NCBI GenBank assembly: GCA_035559535.1
Contig: DATMBG010000051.1
Coordinates: 372,001 to 436,000 of the forward strand
Direction of reading: 5' to 3'
Source: Candidatus Limnocylindrales bacterium
Lineage (GTDB): Bacteria > Moduliflexota > Moduliflexia > Moduliflexales > JAUQPW01
Length of the DNA stretch: 64,000 bases
In this document: positions 1 to 8,827 of the stretch, piece by piece
How positions within the stretch are numbered: position 1 is the stretch's first letter
How the letters are laid out: each line of letters opens with the position of its first letter
The notes under the pieces: model-generated
What the model was told of the DNA's origin: nothing
What the model saw: only the letters and a program-made list of their open reading frames with translations
Database searches by the model: none
Translations under genes and position numbers: made by a program

Positions 1-1413
1 GGACTTTCCATTCAAGAAGTGTTTAATGAACTTCAAATCATTGCACGGACTTCAGGAGAAGCCTCCCAAAAAGCAAAAATTCAAACCTTAGCCACTTTGC
101 TTTCCAGATGCTCTCCTCGAGAAGCGAGATATGTGGTTCGAATCGTTTTAGGCACACTGCGCCTCGGAGTTGCTGAGATGACCTTCTTGTATGGATTATC
201 CAAGGCCTTAACCGGTACCAAAGAGAAGAAGGCTATTTTAGAGAATGCCTTTAATGTACTTTCAGATTTGGGAGAAGTTGCCTATCAAGCAGTCCAGAAG
301 GGTGTGGAAGCCCTTCAAGAGGTACAACCGGTCGTTGGTATCCCGATTCGTATGATGCTTGCCCAGCGAGTCGAGGATTTAGAAGAGGTTAAGAAACACA
401 TTCCAGGTAAGGTGTTTGTGGAATATAAATATGATGGGGAGCGTGTTCAAGTCCATATTCCCAGACAGGGAGATATGACCCTGTATTCGAGGCGCCATGA
501 AAAGATTACCCATCAATTTCCGGATATCATAGCAGCCATCCAACAGGCCTTTCCAGGAAAAGAAGCCATTATCGAAGGAGAAGTAGTTTCCATTGATCCC
601 CAAAGCGGCAAGTTACAGAACTTTCAAGTCTTAATGACCCGGCGCAGGAAACATAAGGTTGAAGAATATGTGGAAAAGGTTCCGGTGAAGTATTTTCTCT
701 TCGATATGCTCTACTTCAATGGGAAATCTCTTTTAAAAACCCCTTTATCCCAGCGAAAAGAGATGCTGGCGCGACATTTTTCCAACAAAAACGGTCTGGC
801 ACTTGCCGAGTATATCCTTACCGAAGAGGTCGAAGATATGGAGAATTTCTTTGCAGAAGCCATAGAGCAAGGGGGAGAAGGGGTCGTGCTTAAAGATGCC
901 ACAAGCTTTTACGAAGCCGGAATCCGGGGATGGAAGTGGATCAAGTTCAAAAAGGAGTATAAGAGGGAACTGGCCGATACCTTTGATTTGGTCGTTGTGG
1001 GGGGCATCTACGGTACCGGGCGGAGGGCGGGAACCTACGGTTCCCTACTCGTGGCTGCGTTTGATCCTGAAACCAATAAATACTATTCCTTTACTAAAGT
1101 AGGGGCTGGATTTACAGATCGGGATTTAGCTGCGTTACCTCAGATGTTTGCAAGGTATCAACTCCCTGGGAAATATCGCCTGGTAGAAACTGGGATGGAA
1201 GCAGACGTATGGTTTGAACCGGCCTTGGTGATGGAAGTTACCGGTGCTGAACTGACGATAAGTCCTGTCCACACTGTGGCCAAGGAAAAGTTAAAAAAAG
1301 GAGGACTTGCTCTACGCTTTCCACGGTTTTTGAGATGGCGGGATGATAAAACTCCCGAACAGGCCACTACAGTTCAAGAAATTTACGAAATGTACCTGGG
1401 TCACAAAAGATGA
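1..1413 (+). CDS. lig: ATP-dependent DNA ligase, archaeal type (N-terminus outside window)
   Basis: Seals DNA nicks using ATP through an enzyme-AMP intermediate. The frame is open to base 1, so the gene begins upstream; the GTG at 19 is probably internal. Counted from that GTG, the adenylation motif KYDGER starts at residue 137 (Lys137 the nucleophile), followed by EGEVVSID at 186, EGVVLK at 287 and WIKFKKEY at 307, with a C-terminal OB-fold ending in LRFPRFLRWRDDK. Complete members of this family are about 550-600 aa, so roughly 100 N-terminal residues are missing. Bacteria rely on NAD-dependent LigA for replication, so this is more likely a repair ligase. Nothing around it narrows the role further. 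Confidence 0.93.
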   Translation, partial: GLSIQEVFNELQIIARTSGEASQKAKIQTLATLLSRCSPREARYVVRIVLGTLRLGVAEMTFLYGLSKALTGTKEKKAILENAFNVLSDLGEVAYQAVQKGVEALQEVQPVVGIPIRMMLAQRVEDLEEVKKHIPGKVFVEYKYDGERVQVHIPRQGDMTLYSRRHEKITHQFPDIIAAIQQAFPGKEAIIEGEVVSIDPQSGKLQNFQVLMTRRRKHKVEEYVEKVPVKYFLFDMLYFNGKSLLKTPLSQRKEMLARHFSNKNGLALAEYILTEEVEDMENFFAEAIEQGGEGVVLKDATSFYEAGIRGWKWIKFKKEYKRELADTFDLVVVGGIYGTGRRAGTYGSLLVAAFDPETNKYYSFTKVGAGFTDRDLAALPQMFARYQLPGKYRLVETGMEADVWFEPALVMEVTGAELTISPVHTVAKEKLKKGGLALRFPRFLRWRDDKTPEQATTVQEIYEMYLGHKR

Positions 1414-1441
1414 AATAGACCTTCATCTCAAAGCAAGGTCC

Positions 1442-1760
1442 CTATCCTCGCTGATAATTCCAGGATATTGGCCTTCTCGATACCCGGTTTTTCACTCTGG
1501 TCAGCAAGGCAGTTCGATTAAGACCGGATAACTTAGCGGCCTTAGAAGGTCCATCAATACCCCATTTTGTTTTTTCCAAGAAGAGTTTTCCTTAATCGGT
1601 TTTTCCATCCTCGTTCTGAGAGTCCTCCCGCACAGGTGACGCTTCATCTGATCCCGGGCTTTCGGAGATCAGAATCTTACAAATTTCTTTAAATCTTTGC
1701 AGGATACTGTCTTTAAATTTTTCTTGCCAAGGCCCAGAAAACGTTAGACGGTTTGATCCC
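1442..1760 (-). pseudogene. Fossil C-terminus of a sigma-54-dependent activator (Fis-type HTH)
   Basis: No intact gene is present, but one minus-strand frame reads coherently through this gap apart from an internal TAA at 1592-1594. Its end reads FLEKTKWGIDGPSKAAKLSG followed by LNRTALLTRVKNRVSRRP. This closely parallels the Fis-type helix-turn-helix of FhlA/NtrC-family activators, whose consensus is like EKTNWVIEGPKGAAKLLGL then NPSTLRSRMKKLGI. Upstream is a charged linker and no AAA+ core. It looks like a decayed regulator whose central domain is gone. The stop codon and missing core are direct observations; the family assignment is by remembered consensus. Confidence 0.5.
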
Positions 1761-1762
1761 AT

Positions 1763-1787
1763 GGGAACCCGGCGCCGCCGGGTTCCT
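1763..1787. repeat. Perfect 10-bp-arm palindrome (GTAGGRRC-type dispersed repeat)
   Basis: Arms GGAACCCGGC (1764-1773) and GCCGGGTTCC (1777-1786) flank a 3-nt loop, and the right side runs into CTACAG. This is the same layout as the palindromes at 5102, 10101, 42808, 62948 and 63564. A T-run follows at 1795-1800, so it could also act as a plus-strand terminator. Confidence 0.7.
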
Positions 1788-2162
1788 ACAGTTGTTTTTT
1801 ACCCCCAGGAGGGATCTGGACCGGTAAACCCCTGTCTGGCTCACTTCCAACTCATTTGCATACGCTTCAAAGCTCAGTGTACTGATTCTCCACCAAAGGT
1901 CGATCCCGTTGAGGAAAAGCAGGATTATCGACCAACCTGTTATACCTGTCATACCTGTCATACCCGGTATTCTGAGGGGGGACCATCGAACTCTTTTCTT
2001 TTTCATTGACATCTGCCTATAAGACTGCGAAACTGTCTTTTGGTGATAAGGGGAAGGAAAAATTCAGAGGATGTTTTATAAAATCCTTGGAAAGAGGTCT
2101 TTAGTCAGATGAAAGGTTGGAAAAATTACTTTTTCAATAAATCTAACAGACGGGAGGTAAAG
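1788..2162. other. Intergenic, no gene supported; short 9-bp tandem repeat
   Basis: Both strands have open frames here, but neither resembles a protein and neither has a ribosome binding site. The only structure seen is three near-identical 9-bp units, ACCTGTTAT then ACCTGTCAT twice, at 1934-1960. The last part is the leader of the binding-protein gene at 2163. Confidence 0.5.
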
Positions 2163-3296
2163 ATGCAGCGGATTCTGGTTTTTGTTTTCACGGCTATTTT
2201 CCTAAGCTTACTTTTTACTCAACCTGCCATGGCCGCAGAGACGGTTAAGTTAGGACTGGCAGGTCCTCTCACAGGAGATCAAGGAGTCTTCGGTGAGCTG
2301 TTGAAGATTGGAGCGGTCATTGCCATGGAAGAATGGAATGAGAAAGGGGGGGTTCTTGGAAAAAAGGTTGAATTCATCTGGGGGGATGACCAACATGACC
2401 CAAAGCAGGCGGTATCTGTAGCCAACAAGTTTGTTAATGAGGGCGTCGTCGGAGTTGTAGGCCATTTCAATTCCAGTTGTTCTATTCCGGTGTCAACGAT
2501 TTATGCCCGATTCGATATTCCCCAAATTACCCCCGCTTCCATCAATTCAGAATTTACCGACCGTGGCTTAAAAAACGTATTCCGAACCTGTGGGCGTGAT
2601 GATCAGCAAGCAATCGTTGCGGCAGATTTTATCGTAAATACCTTGAAGAAAACGAAAATAGCAGTTTTTCACGATAAGACCACTTACGGTCAGGGGTTGG
2701 CCGATAAAGTTGTTGGAGAGTTAAAGAAACTGGGGGTTGAACCGGTCTTCTACACCGGGGTTGTGCAGGGGGATAAAGATTATACCGCCGTTTTAACTGC
2801 TGCCAAACAGAAAGGCCCGGAGATTCTTTATTTTGGGGGAATTCATCCTGAAGCTATTTTGCTGGCCAGACAATCCAGGGAGTTAGGCTTGAATGCCGTC
2901 ATGTTCAACGGATCCGGCACCTTTACCCAAGAGTTTATCGAGGGGGCAGGTCCGGCAGCCGAGGGATCTTATATTACGTTTTACCCGGACCCAGAAAAGA
3001 TTGAAGCAGCCCAACCCTTCATCAAAAAGCTTAAAGAGAAATTCCCTCAGGCAAGAGAAATAAGTGCGTTTACCATTAATAGCTATGTGGCCGCAAATAT
3101 TCTCCTGGAAGCTATCCAGGCAACGGGAAGTACCGATGGAAAGAAATTATCAGACTTTATCCATAAAACCCGATTTAACACAGCCGCAGGATCTATTCAG
3201 TTTGATGAAAAAGGCGACCTGGTAGAAGCCCCCTTTGTGGTCTGGCAGGTTCAGAACGGAAAATTTGTGCAGATTCAGGAATTCAGGAAAAAGTGA
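2163..3296 (+). CDS. ABC transporter substrate-binding protein, branched-chain amino acid (LivJ/Peripla_BP_6) type
   Basis: Periplasmic receptor for a HAAT-type ABC importer that binds an amino acid or similar small acid. A Sec signal peptide covers residues 1 to about 24 and ends in QPAMA, after which the mature protein opens with ETVKLGLAGPLTG, the usual first strand of type I periplasmic binding proteins. The 377-aa length is normal. An in-frame ATG at 2109 exists, but the start at 2163 has a strong GGGAGG ribosome binding site at the right distance and places the signal peptide at the N-terminus. No permease or ATPase gene is adjacent, so it is an orphan in this window and the ligand is unknown. 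Confidence 0.92.
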   Translation: MQRILVFVFTAIFLSLLFTQPAMAAETVKLGLAGPLTGDQGVFGELLKIGAVIAMEEWNEKGGVLGKKVEFIWGDDQHDPKQAVSVANKFVNEGVVGVVGHFNSSCSIPVSTIYARFDIPQITPASINSEFTDRGLKNVFRTCGRDDQQAIVAADFIVNTLKKTKIAVFHDKTTYGQGLADKVVGELKKLGVEPVFYTGVVQGDKDYTAVLTAAKQKGPEILYFGGIHPEAILLARQSRELGLNAVMFNGSGTFTQEFIEGAGPAAEGSYITFYPDPEKIEAAQPFIKKLKEKFPQAREISAFTINSYVAANILLEAIQATGSTDGKKLSDFIHKTRFNTAAGSIQFDEKGDLVEAPFVVWQVQNGKFVQIQEFRKK

Positions 3297-3321
3297 ATCC
3301 TGGAAATGGATCGGAATCCGG

Positions 3322-3519
3322 TCAAACCCTCTTAGCAAGACCCTCGCGTTCATCCTGAATATCCCAACCTTCTGCTTTCTTCTCTTGGATGAACCGATTC
3401 ATTTTCTCTCTGGCACTTTTTTTCGGTTCTGAACTGAAATCTACGATAAGTTCTTGATGTCCGGTTTCGGTTACTCGATAGGCCCGGTAATCGGTGGGTA
3501 TGTAAAGTTTAGGCTTCAT
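3322..3519 (-). CDS. Small hypothetical protein, 65 aa
   Basis: Not recognised. The translation begins MKPKLYIPTDYRAYRVTETG and is rich in charged residues (REKMNRFIQEKKAEGW), with no membrane segment, signal peptide or Cys. It reads like a small soluble protein with one strand-rich half and one helix. A GTG at 3541-3543 would add eight residues and cannot be excluded, because neither start has a convincing ribosome binding site. It lies convergent to the binding-protein gene and divergent from the decayed regulator at 3609. Confidence 0.5.
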   Translation of the reverse strand: MKPKLYIPTDYRAYRVTETGHQELIVDFSSEPKKSAREKMNRFIQEKKAEGWDIQDEREGLAKRV

Positions 3520-3594
3520 AGGTTTATTTCTTACCTTACCCACATCTCTTTATTACGTCAAGTAAGTATCGTTTTTTAAACCAAGGCTAAAAAG

Positions 3595-3608
3595 GGAGGA
3601 CATCCTCC
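3595..3608 (+). promoter_or_regulatory. Hairpin pairing the Shine-Dalgarno with an anti-SD next to the ATG
   Basis: The ribosome binding site GGAGG (3595-3599) is followed by ACAT and then its exact complement CCTCC (3604-3608), which abuts the ATG at 3609. In RNA this would form a 5-bp, 4-nt-loop hairpin hiding the binding site. The gene downstream is a pseudogene, so any function may be lost. Confidence 0.35.
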
Positions 3609-4383
3609 ATGACCGATCAGAAATTTATAACCCCTAAATTGAATATCCTTATCATAGATGACGATCCGAACAGTTGGGAGATCCTGATGGCTTGTTTGGA
3701 AGGGCCGGGTTACCTGATTGTTGAAGTTGACAACCCACAGGATGCTCTCATGGAGGCTTCCAGGAGACCCTTCGATCTGGCCTTTGTAGATCTGCGGTTG
3801 GGGACGAAGACCGGACTTGACTTTATCCCGAGGCTTTTGGCGGGAAGTCCCTGGATCAAAATCGTAGTCATCACTGCCTATGCCTCGGTAGATACGGCGG
3901 TTAAAGCGATGAAACGAGGAGCCGTAGACTACTTGTCGAAACCCTTTAACCCTTCCCAGGTAAGTCTTATGACGAAAAGGCTGGCGGAGATCCGGGCGCT
4001 GGAGCAAAAAGTAGCGGTGCTACAAGAAGCTCTTGGGCAGGCAAGCCTTGAAACCGAGTTGATCAGTTTCAATCCGACCATGCAGCGAGGACCAGTTCTC
4101 GCCCGGCAGATTGCGCAGAGCCATGTAACGATCCTTATTCAAGGAGAAAGTGGAACCGATAAGGGAGTACCGGCCCGGGCCATCCATGCCTGGAGCCCTC
4201 GAGCTACCAAATCCTTCTCTGTCGTATCCAGTGTATCCCTCTCCGCGGAACCCCTGGAGAGCAGCTCTTTGGACAGGTAATCGGTATGTACTGGCAACCA
4301 CCCCATCGCTGGAAGAGGCTGCCCAGATCCTGGGGATAGAGCAGAACTCGATCCACAACTCGCCGTGGCCTATTGGGGAATCG
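3609..4383 (+). pseudogene. Decayed NtrC-family response regulator (receiver + truncated sigma-54 AAA+ domain)
   Basis: The first 125 residues form a good receiver domain: acidic pocket IIDDD, phospho-acceptor Asp in FVDLRLG, conserved Thr in VVITAYAS and Lys in YLSKPF. The AAA+ domain follows with Walker A altered to GESGTDKG, where the family has GESGTGKE. The frame then ends at a TAA at 4278-4280, just where the LFGH region should begin. LFGQ reads on in another frame, and a Fis-type helix SLEEAAQILGIEQNSI follows at about 4304-4350. Most of the AAA+ core is therefore deleted and the two ends are out of frame. No partner histidine kinase is nearby. Confidence 0.75.
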
Positions 4384-4764
4384 CATACGCCCTTGGCCCT
4401 AATATTAATGCAGACACATAACTCCGAATGGAGGACCTGTAGGGGGGATTCAGAGCGATCTGAGGGAGGAGCGGACAGTTCGTGCCCCTACTGTGTTATT
4501 CGTAGGGCCTACTGAATTACCTGTAGAAATCGCATGTAGAAGCAAAGTTTGAGTCGGCAAGCAGATGAGCCCCCAGGCGGGGCTGGCTACCTAGGGGGAA
4601 GAAAAAGAAACTTTAACTGTCCCTCCTGTAGACCGATGATGGCACACTAGCTAGTTAACCTGGATCATTTCTAATTCTTAAAATTCTTTAAGAAAAACTA
4701 TTTGATGGAATAAGCCTTTTATCTCATCAGATGACTCTTCAAGATTTACACTAGGAGATTTTCC
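4384..4764. other. Intergenic, no gene supported
   Basis: Degenerate sequence downstream of the broken regulator. It contains GTAGGGG at 4440 and GCCCCTACTGT at 4484, which look like the two ends of a GTAGGGGC-type repeat separated by unrelated sequence. No readable protein was found in any frame. Confidence 0.45.
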
Positions 4765-4928
4765 ATGAAACGATTCAGTTTCTTGGAGGTTGTTTGGCTG
4801 GCTATCGTTGGCCTGTTTCCTTCCGCCTTGCGCACTGAGATCCTGCCTCCTTGAACTACGAGACGAAGCCGGAACAGACTCTCCGGCGAGAAGGCATCAC
4901 CATTATCGATGTCGATCTAGAATCCTAA
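4765..4928 (+). pseudogene. Short frameshifted gene remnant
   Basis: An AGGAG ribosome binding site precedes an ATG at 4765 that encodes a 29-residue hydrophobic start, MKRFSFLEVVWLAIVGLFPS, and stops at 4854. In the +2 frame the sequence continues as LNYETKPEQTLRREGITIID up to a TAA at 4926. Together these read like a small exported or membrane protein broken by a frameshift. The family is not recognised. Confidence 0.25.
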
Positions 4929-4979
4929 AACTTCGGGAAGATTCTCGTCGATATTTCCCTTCCTCCCAATCTAGTGCTT

Positions 4980-5097
4980 TGTTACTTTAATTTTGCTTAA
5001 TGTTTAAGTGACCCTCACCCCCGGCCCCTCTCCCACGCTGCGGAAGAGGGGAGCTGGGGAGTGAAAGCAGCCCTATGAGGTCAAAATTAAGGTAACA
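4980..5097. repeat. MITE-like element with terminal inverted repeats, copy 1
   Basis: The left end TGTTACTTTAATTTTGCT and the right end (read in reverse complement) TGTTACCTTAATTTTGAC match at 16 of 18 positions. The interior holds CCCTCACCCCCGGCCCC and CTCCCACGCTGCG, followed by GGGGAGCTGGGGAG. This core is nearly identical to part of the element at 56236-56374. The left end, reading AATGTTTAAGTGACCCTCACCCC, corresponds to the right end of the element at 10033-10203 in reverse complement. No coding capacity is present. Confidence 0.6.
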
Positions 5098-5101
5098 GTA
5101 T

Positions 5102-5132
5102 AGTAAGAACAGGTTTGAAACCCGTCCCTACT
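5102..5132. repeat. GTAGGGGC-type palindrome
   Basis: AGTAAGAACAGGTTT is followed by GAAACCCGTCCCTACT. The arms pair with a few mismatches around the TTTGAAA centre. It lies directly beside the MITE-like element and belongs to the same palindrome class as those at 10101 and 42808. Confidence 0.5.
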
Positions 5133-5214
5133 ACCTTCTACCTGAGTTACCCTATAGAGACAACCTTCCTCATCCCTATCGGCTTACCATGGACAACAAA
5201 ACTAACGAAGTGGC

Positions 5215-6750
5215 TTATCGGGTCCAGGCAAACCATTTTGTGAATAGTTTCTTAATCCGGGGGGTCAACAAAGTGCGTCGATAAGCATCTGCCACCTGTT
5301 TAATGGCTTCGGCCTGGGTGGGATAAGGATGGATTACCTCTGCCAAAGTTCTTAAACCTATACTCCCTACCATCGCTGTGGTGATCTCGCTGATTATCTC
5401 TCCTGCATGACGGGCTACAATGGTAGCACCCACAATTTTATCGGTCCCCTTCTTCACGTGAATCTTGACAAACCCTTCCTCGTCTCCATCAATAAGGGCC
5501 CGATCTACCTCACCCATGGACCTTACGAAAGTATTCACTTCTATCCCCTTTTCTCGAGCATCCTTTTCAGACATCCCGACATGGGCGATTTCCGGGTCGG
5601 TGTAAGTACACCAGGGAACAGTCAGAGCACTCAATTTCTTACGCCCCAGGAAGAGGGCATTCTGGATCACAATTCTTGCTGCAGCATCGGCAGTATGGGT
5701 AAATTTATATTTTAAACAGATATCACCAGCGGCATAGATACGAGGGTTGGTGGTCTGTAAGTAATCATTCACCACTACCCCATTTTTCTTGTCATACTCT
5801 ACTCCTACAACTTCAAGATTTAGACCCTCCACATTGGGAGCACGTCCGACCCCGAGCAAAATTTCATCCACGGAGATAACGTCCTCGTTATTTCCGTTCT
5901 GTAAGTAAGCCAGCTTCTCTTTACCGGACATGGTAACTCGCTTGACGGTCGTATTTAATCGGATATCGATTCCCTCTCGTCGGAGTACCTCTGTAAGAAT
6001 TTTGGCAGCGTCCGGGTCCTCCATGATCAGGAGTTGCGGCGCTATCTCAACAAGGATTACTTCACAACCTAATCGGCAGAAAGCCTGTGCCAGCTCACAA
6101 CCTATGGGACCTCCACCAATGACAAGCAGGCGTCTTGGACGTTCGGTCAGGAAGAAAACCGTTTCATTGGTCAGGCAACCGACTTCTGCCAGTCCGGGGA
6201 TAGGAAGATGAACAGCCCGTGCCCCGGTAGCCAGAACGGCTTTTTTAAAGCGAAGGGTTTTCCCTGCAACCTGTAGGGTGTCAGGACCTGTAAACCGACC
6301 CTCTCCCAGGAATACATCTACACCCAGTTCTTGAAATCTTTTGGCTGAATCATGATAACTAATCCTTGCTCGTAGTTTTCTTAATCTTTCCATAACGGCA
6401 GGAAAATCTACTTCTCCGCCTCCCGGAACATTCACACCGAACTGACGGGCGTTGCGAACCTCTGCAGCAGCACGAGACGATCGAATTAAGCACTTCGAAG
6501 GTACACACCCTACGTTTAAACAATCGCCACCTAGAAGGTGTTTTTCAATTAAGGCCACCTTGGCACCTAACCCGGCCGCTCCTGCAGCGGTCACCAATCC
6601 CGCCGTACCGGCTCCTATTACAACCAGATTATAACAGGGAGCCGGTTCAGGATTTTTCCAATCCGGTGGATAAACATTGGAAAGAAGAATCTGATTATAT
6701 TTATCATCCGGTAGCACCTTTGCGGACAGTACCTTTGACATGGGGTTCAT
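5215..6750 (-). CDS. FAD-dependent pyridine nucleotide-disulfide oxidoreductase (mercuric reductase / dihydrolipoamide dehydrogenase-like)
   Basis: Class I flavoprotein disulfide reductase transferring electrons from NAD(P)H through FAD to a Cys pair. The FAD-binding motif GAGTAG is at residues 46-51 and the redox motif GGDCLNVGCVPSK places the cysteines at 77 and 82. A second nucleotide-binding motif, VIGGGPIGCE, follows near 217, and the C-terminal dimerisation domain ends with HPYPTQAEA, which carries the catalytic His. An N-terminal extension of about 38 residues precedes the FAD fold, and no MerR-type metal-binding Cys pair is visible, so mercury is not necessarily the substrate. Start supported by AAGGAGG. 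It follows the TVP38-type gene by 18 bp in an apparent two-gene operon. Confidence 0.9.
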   Translation of the reverse strand: MNPMSKVLSAKVLPDDKYNQILLSNVYPPDWKNPEPAPCYNLVVIGAGTAGLVTAAGAAGLGAKVALIEKHLLGGDCLNVGCVPSKCLIRSSRAAAEVRNARQFGVNVPGGGEVDFPAVMERLRKLRARISYHDSAKRFQELGVDVFLGEGRFTGPDTLQVAGKTLRFKKAVLATGARAVHLPIPGLAEVGCLTNETVFFLTERPRRLLVIGGGPIGCELAQAFCRLGCEVILVEIAPQLLIMEDPDAAKILTEVLRREGIDIRLNTTVKRVTMSGKEKLAYLQNGNNEDVISVDEILLGVGRAPNVEGLNLEVVGVEYDKKNGVVVNDYLQTTNPRIYAAGDICLKYKFTHTADAAARIVIQNALFLGRKKLSALTVPWCTYTDPEIAHVGMSEKDAREKGIEVNTFVRSMGEVDRALIDGDEEGFVKIHVKKGTDKIVGATIVARHAGEIISEITTAMVGSIGLRTLAEVIHPYPTQAEAIKQVADAYRRTLLTPRIKKLFTKWFAWTR

Positions 6751-6768
6751 AAAAGTGTTCCTCCTTGA

Positions 6769-7461
6769 TTAGTTTTCTTTGAACTTTTTGACAAGCTTAG
6801 GAATAAAGAACGAGAAAACAAACAAAACCAGGGAAAACAAAACTTTCACGGAGAGTAACTGACTCCAATCTCCACTGGCTAAGACTTCTTTAAGGGTTCC
6901 TACGAAGAAGGTAAAAATAAAGGTACCTACCAGAATTCCTAAGGCGGTACCGAAAAAATAATCTAAAAACCGGACCCGGGTAAGTCCCATACCGAAGTTT
7001 AAAGGGGTAAAAGGAAAGTAGATCAAGCGGAGATAAAGTACAGTAGCAAATCCATTGCGAGCGATGGCATCATCATACTTTTTGAGCCTGTCGCCGATGA
7101 GAGAAGCGGCAAAATCTCTACCCAGCGTACGTCCAATAAAAAAGGCAACGCTGGAGCCGGCCATCGCCCCAAGCCAGACATAGAGAAAACCCCAGTAGGG
7201 TCCAAAAATAGCAGCTCCTAAAGCAGTCAGTACGGTACCCGGTACAAATAAACAAACTCCAACGGTATAAATCACTATATAAATCAAAGGGGCCCAGATG
7301 CCCGCGGATTCTAAAGAACGACCTAGAACCTCAGGGGTAAAAAATTCCTTAACCGGGGTAAACCGAACTAGGTAAATGGCTCCCACGATAAAAACTATGA
7401 AAATGGAAGCCTTAATGGCAGCCCCTTTGCGACTCGATGACGGTTGCACAACACCTTCCAT
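6769..7461 (-). CDS. TVP38/TMEM64 (VTT/DedA-like) membrane protein
   Basis: Integral inner-membrane protein of the SNARE-associated/VTT family, whose members are linked to lipid scrambling and envelope homeostasis. Hydrophobic segments lie near residues 16-34, 55-85, 92-112, 145-165 and 185-220. The family core is recognisable in VCLFVPGTVLTALGAAIFG and GSSVAFFIGRTLGRD. Its 230 aa is the usual length. The start is backed by GGGAGGA. It is the first gene of a pair with the downstream FAD oxidoreductase, a pairing I recall from other bacteria, where the two are sometimes fused or adjacent. A link to redox or metal stress is inference. Confidence 0.85.
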   Translation of the reverse strand: MEGVVQPSSSRKGAAIKASIFIVFIVGAIYLVRFTPVKEFFTPEVLGRSLESAGIWAPLIYIVIYTVGVCLFVPGTVLTALGAAIFGPYWGFLYVWLGAMAGSSVAFFIGRTLGRDFAASLIGDRLKKYDDAIARNGFATVLYLRLIYFPFTPLNFGMGLTRVRFLDYFFGTALGILVGTFIFTFFVGTLKEVLASGDWSQLLSVKVLFSLVLFVFSFFIPKLVKKFKEN

Positions 7462-7835
7462 AATTTTATTCCTCCCTTTTTATAGGTCCAGGATATACCT
7501 TAAAACTAGTATTATAAATACTTGATTTAACCTGTTTGGTGAACGGTCGTCCCATGCAAGAAATCCTTACATAAAATTTTGACAGTCATATAGTTTTAGT
7601 CATGGTCCATCTCCCCGTTTATCAACTAAAAAGGTACTTCCCCCTGAAGGACTATAAAATCATTTGCTTTTTATAAATCCTGTGGACTCTTTTAACCTCG
7701 GAGTTGGTAATATAAAAAGGAGAGGATCCTGTAAGGATTTTTACCTGTCAACCGACTGTTTATTAAACAGTTTAGGAAAATGATTTAAAAACCAGCATAA
7801 ACCTTTTAACCGATTACGTCAAGCGAGGAAAATCT
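7462..7835. other. Divergent intergenic region upstream of msrP
   Basis: 374 bp between the minus-strand TVP38-type gene and plus-strand msrP. It is A/T-rich and holds no readable gene. The only clear element is the dyad at 7755-7771. A TTGACA occurs at 7579-7584, but nothing like a -10 box follows at 16-18 bp. Confidence 0.5.
7755..7771. promoter_or_regulatory. Operator-like perfect dyad upstream of msrP
   Basis: ACTGTTTA-T-TAAACAGT is a perfect 8-bp-arm palindrome, 65 bp before the msrP start in a divergent promoter region. Its size and position suit a dimeric repressor site. The regulator is unknown. Confidence 0.4.
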
Positions 7836-8801
7836 ATGCTCATCAAAATTAAAACCAATTTGGATATTCCTTCTTCGGAAATTACCGATAAAAAACTCTA
7901 TCTTAACCGGCGTGAGTTCATCCGGGCTGCCTCTATGGCTGCGGTGACAGCAGCTTCCGGATCTTTAGGTCCGGATCTGTTGAGGCCCGACACGGTCCAG
8001 GCAGGGGAAAAGTTAGAGGAGGTAGTTAAAGGGCCTTACAGCACCGATGAAAAACCCACTTCCTATACAGCTATCACCACCTATAATAACTTTTACGAGT
8101 TTGGGACCGATAAGGAATCCCCGGCCGAAATAGCCCCGAAAACCCTCAAACCTCGCCCCTGGTCGGTTGCAGTAGAAGGTGAGATAAACAAACCGGCTGT
8201 TTATCATCTAGAAGATTTGATTCCTAAGACCCTGGAAGAACGTATTTACCGACATCGTTGTGTTGAGGCCTGGTCGATGGTGATTCCCTGGGTAGGGTTT
8301 CCGCTGGCGGATTTGATCAAACGCTTTGAACCGACCTCCAAAGCCAAATTTGTTGAATTTACCACCCTGTATGATCCAGAACAGATGCCCGGACAGAAAC
8401 GGGCTATACTTAAATGGCCCTATGTGGAAGGATTACGCATGGATGAGGCCATGAATCCCCTGACAATCCTGGCCGTTGGGTTGTATGGAGAGGTTTTACC
8501 TAACCAGAATGGGGCCCCGCTTCGGCTGGTGGTACCCTGGAAGTATGGGTTCAAGAGTATTAAGTCCATTGTTAAGATACGTTTTGTGGAAGAACAGCCC
8601 ATGAATACCTGGGCCCTGGCCGCTCCAGATGAGTATGGCTTTTATGCCAATGTAAACCCAGAAGTAGATCATCCCCGTTGGAGCCAGGCCCGGGAACGGC
8701 GTGTGGGAGAATTTTTCAAGCGCAAAACCCTTATGTTTAATGGCTATGCAGAACAGGTTGCGCATATGTACGCCAATATGGATTTAAGAACCTATTTTTA
8801 A
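7836..8801 (+). CDS. msrP: Protein-methionine-sulfoxide reductase catalytic subunit MsrP (YedY)
   Basis: Periplasmic molybdopterin enzyme that repairs oxidised methionine in envelope proteins, taking electrons from MsrQ. A twin-arginine signal [14 protein letters not shown] lies at residues 24-37, consistent with export after cofactor insertion. The sulfite-oxidase-type molybdopterin domain follows, with the Mo-ligating cysteine at 142 in [13 protein letters not shown]. Later conserved blocks include [20 protein letters not shown] and the C-terminal [11 protein letters not shown] typical of MsrP. Its 321 aa is normal. msrQ follows 271 bp downstream on the same strand, with a palindromic repeat between them, so cotranscription is likely but not certain. 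Confidence 0.95.
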   Translation: MLIKIKTNLDIPSSEITDKKLYLNRREFIRAASMAAVTAASGSLGPDLLRPDTVQAGEKLEEVVKGPYSTDEKPTSYTAITTYNNFYEFGTDKESPAEIAPKTLKPRPWSVAVEGEINKPAVYHLEDLIPKTLEERIYRHRCVEAWSMVIPWVGFPLADLIKRFEPTSKAKFVEFTTLYDPEQMPGQKRAILKWPYVEGLRMDEAMNPLTILAVGLYGEVLPNQNGAPLRLVVPWKYGFKSIKSIVKIRFVEEQPMNTWALAAPDEYGFYANVNPEVDHPRWSQARERRVGEFFKRKTLMFNGYAEQVAHMYANMDLRTYF

Positions 8802-8827
8802 GATCCAGAAGGAGGACTTAATTTAAT

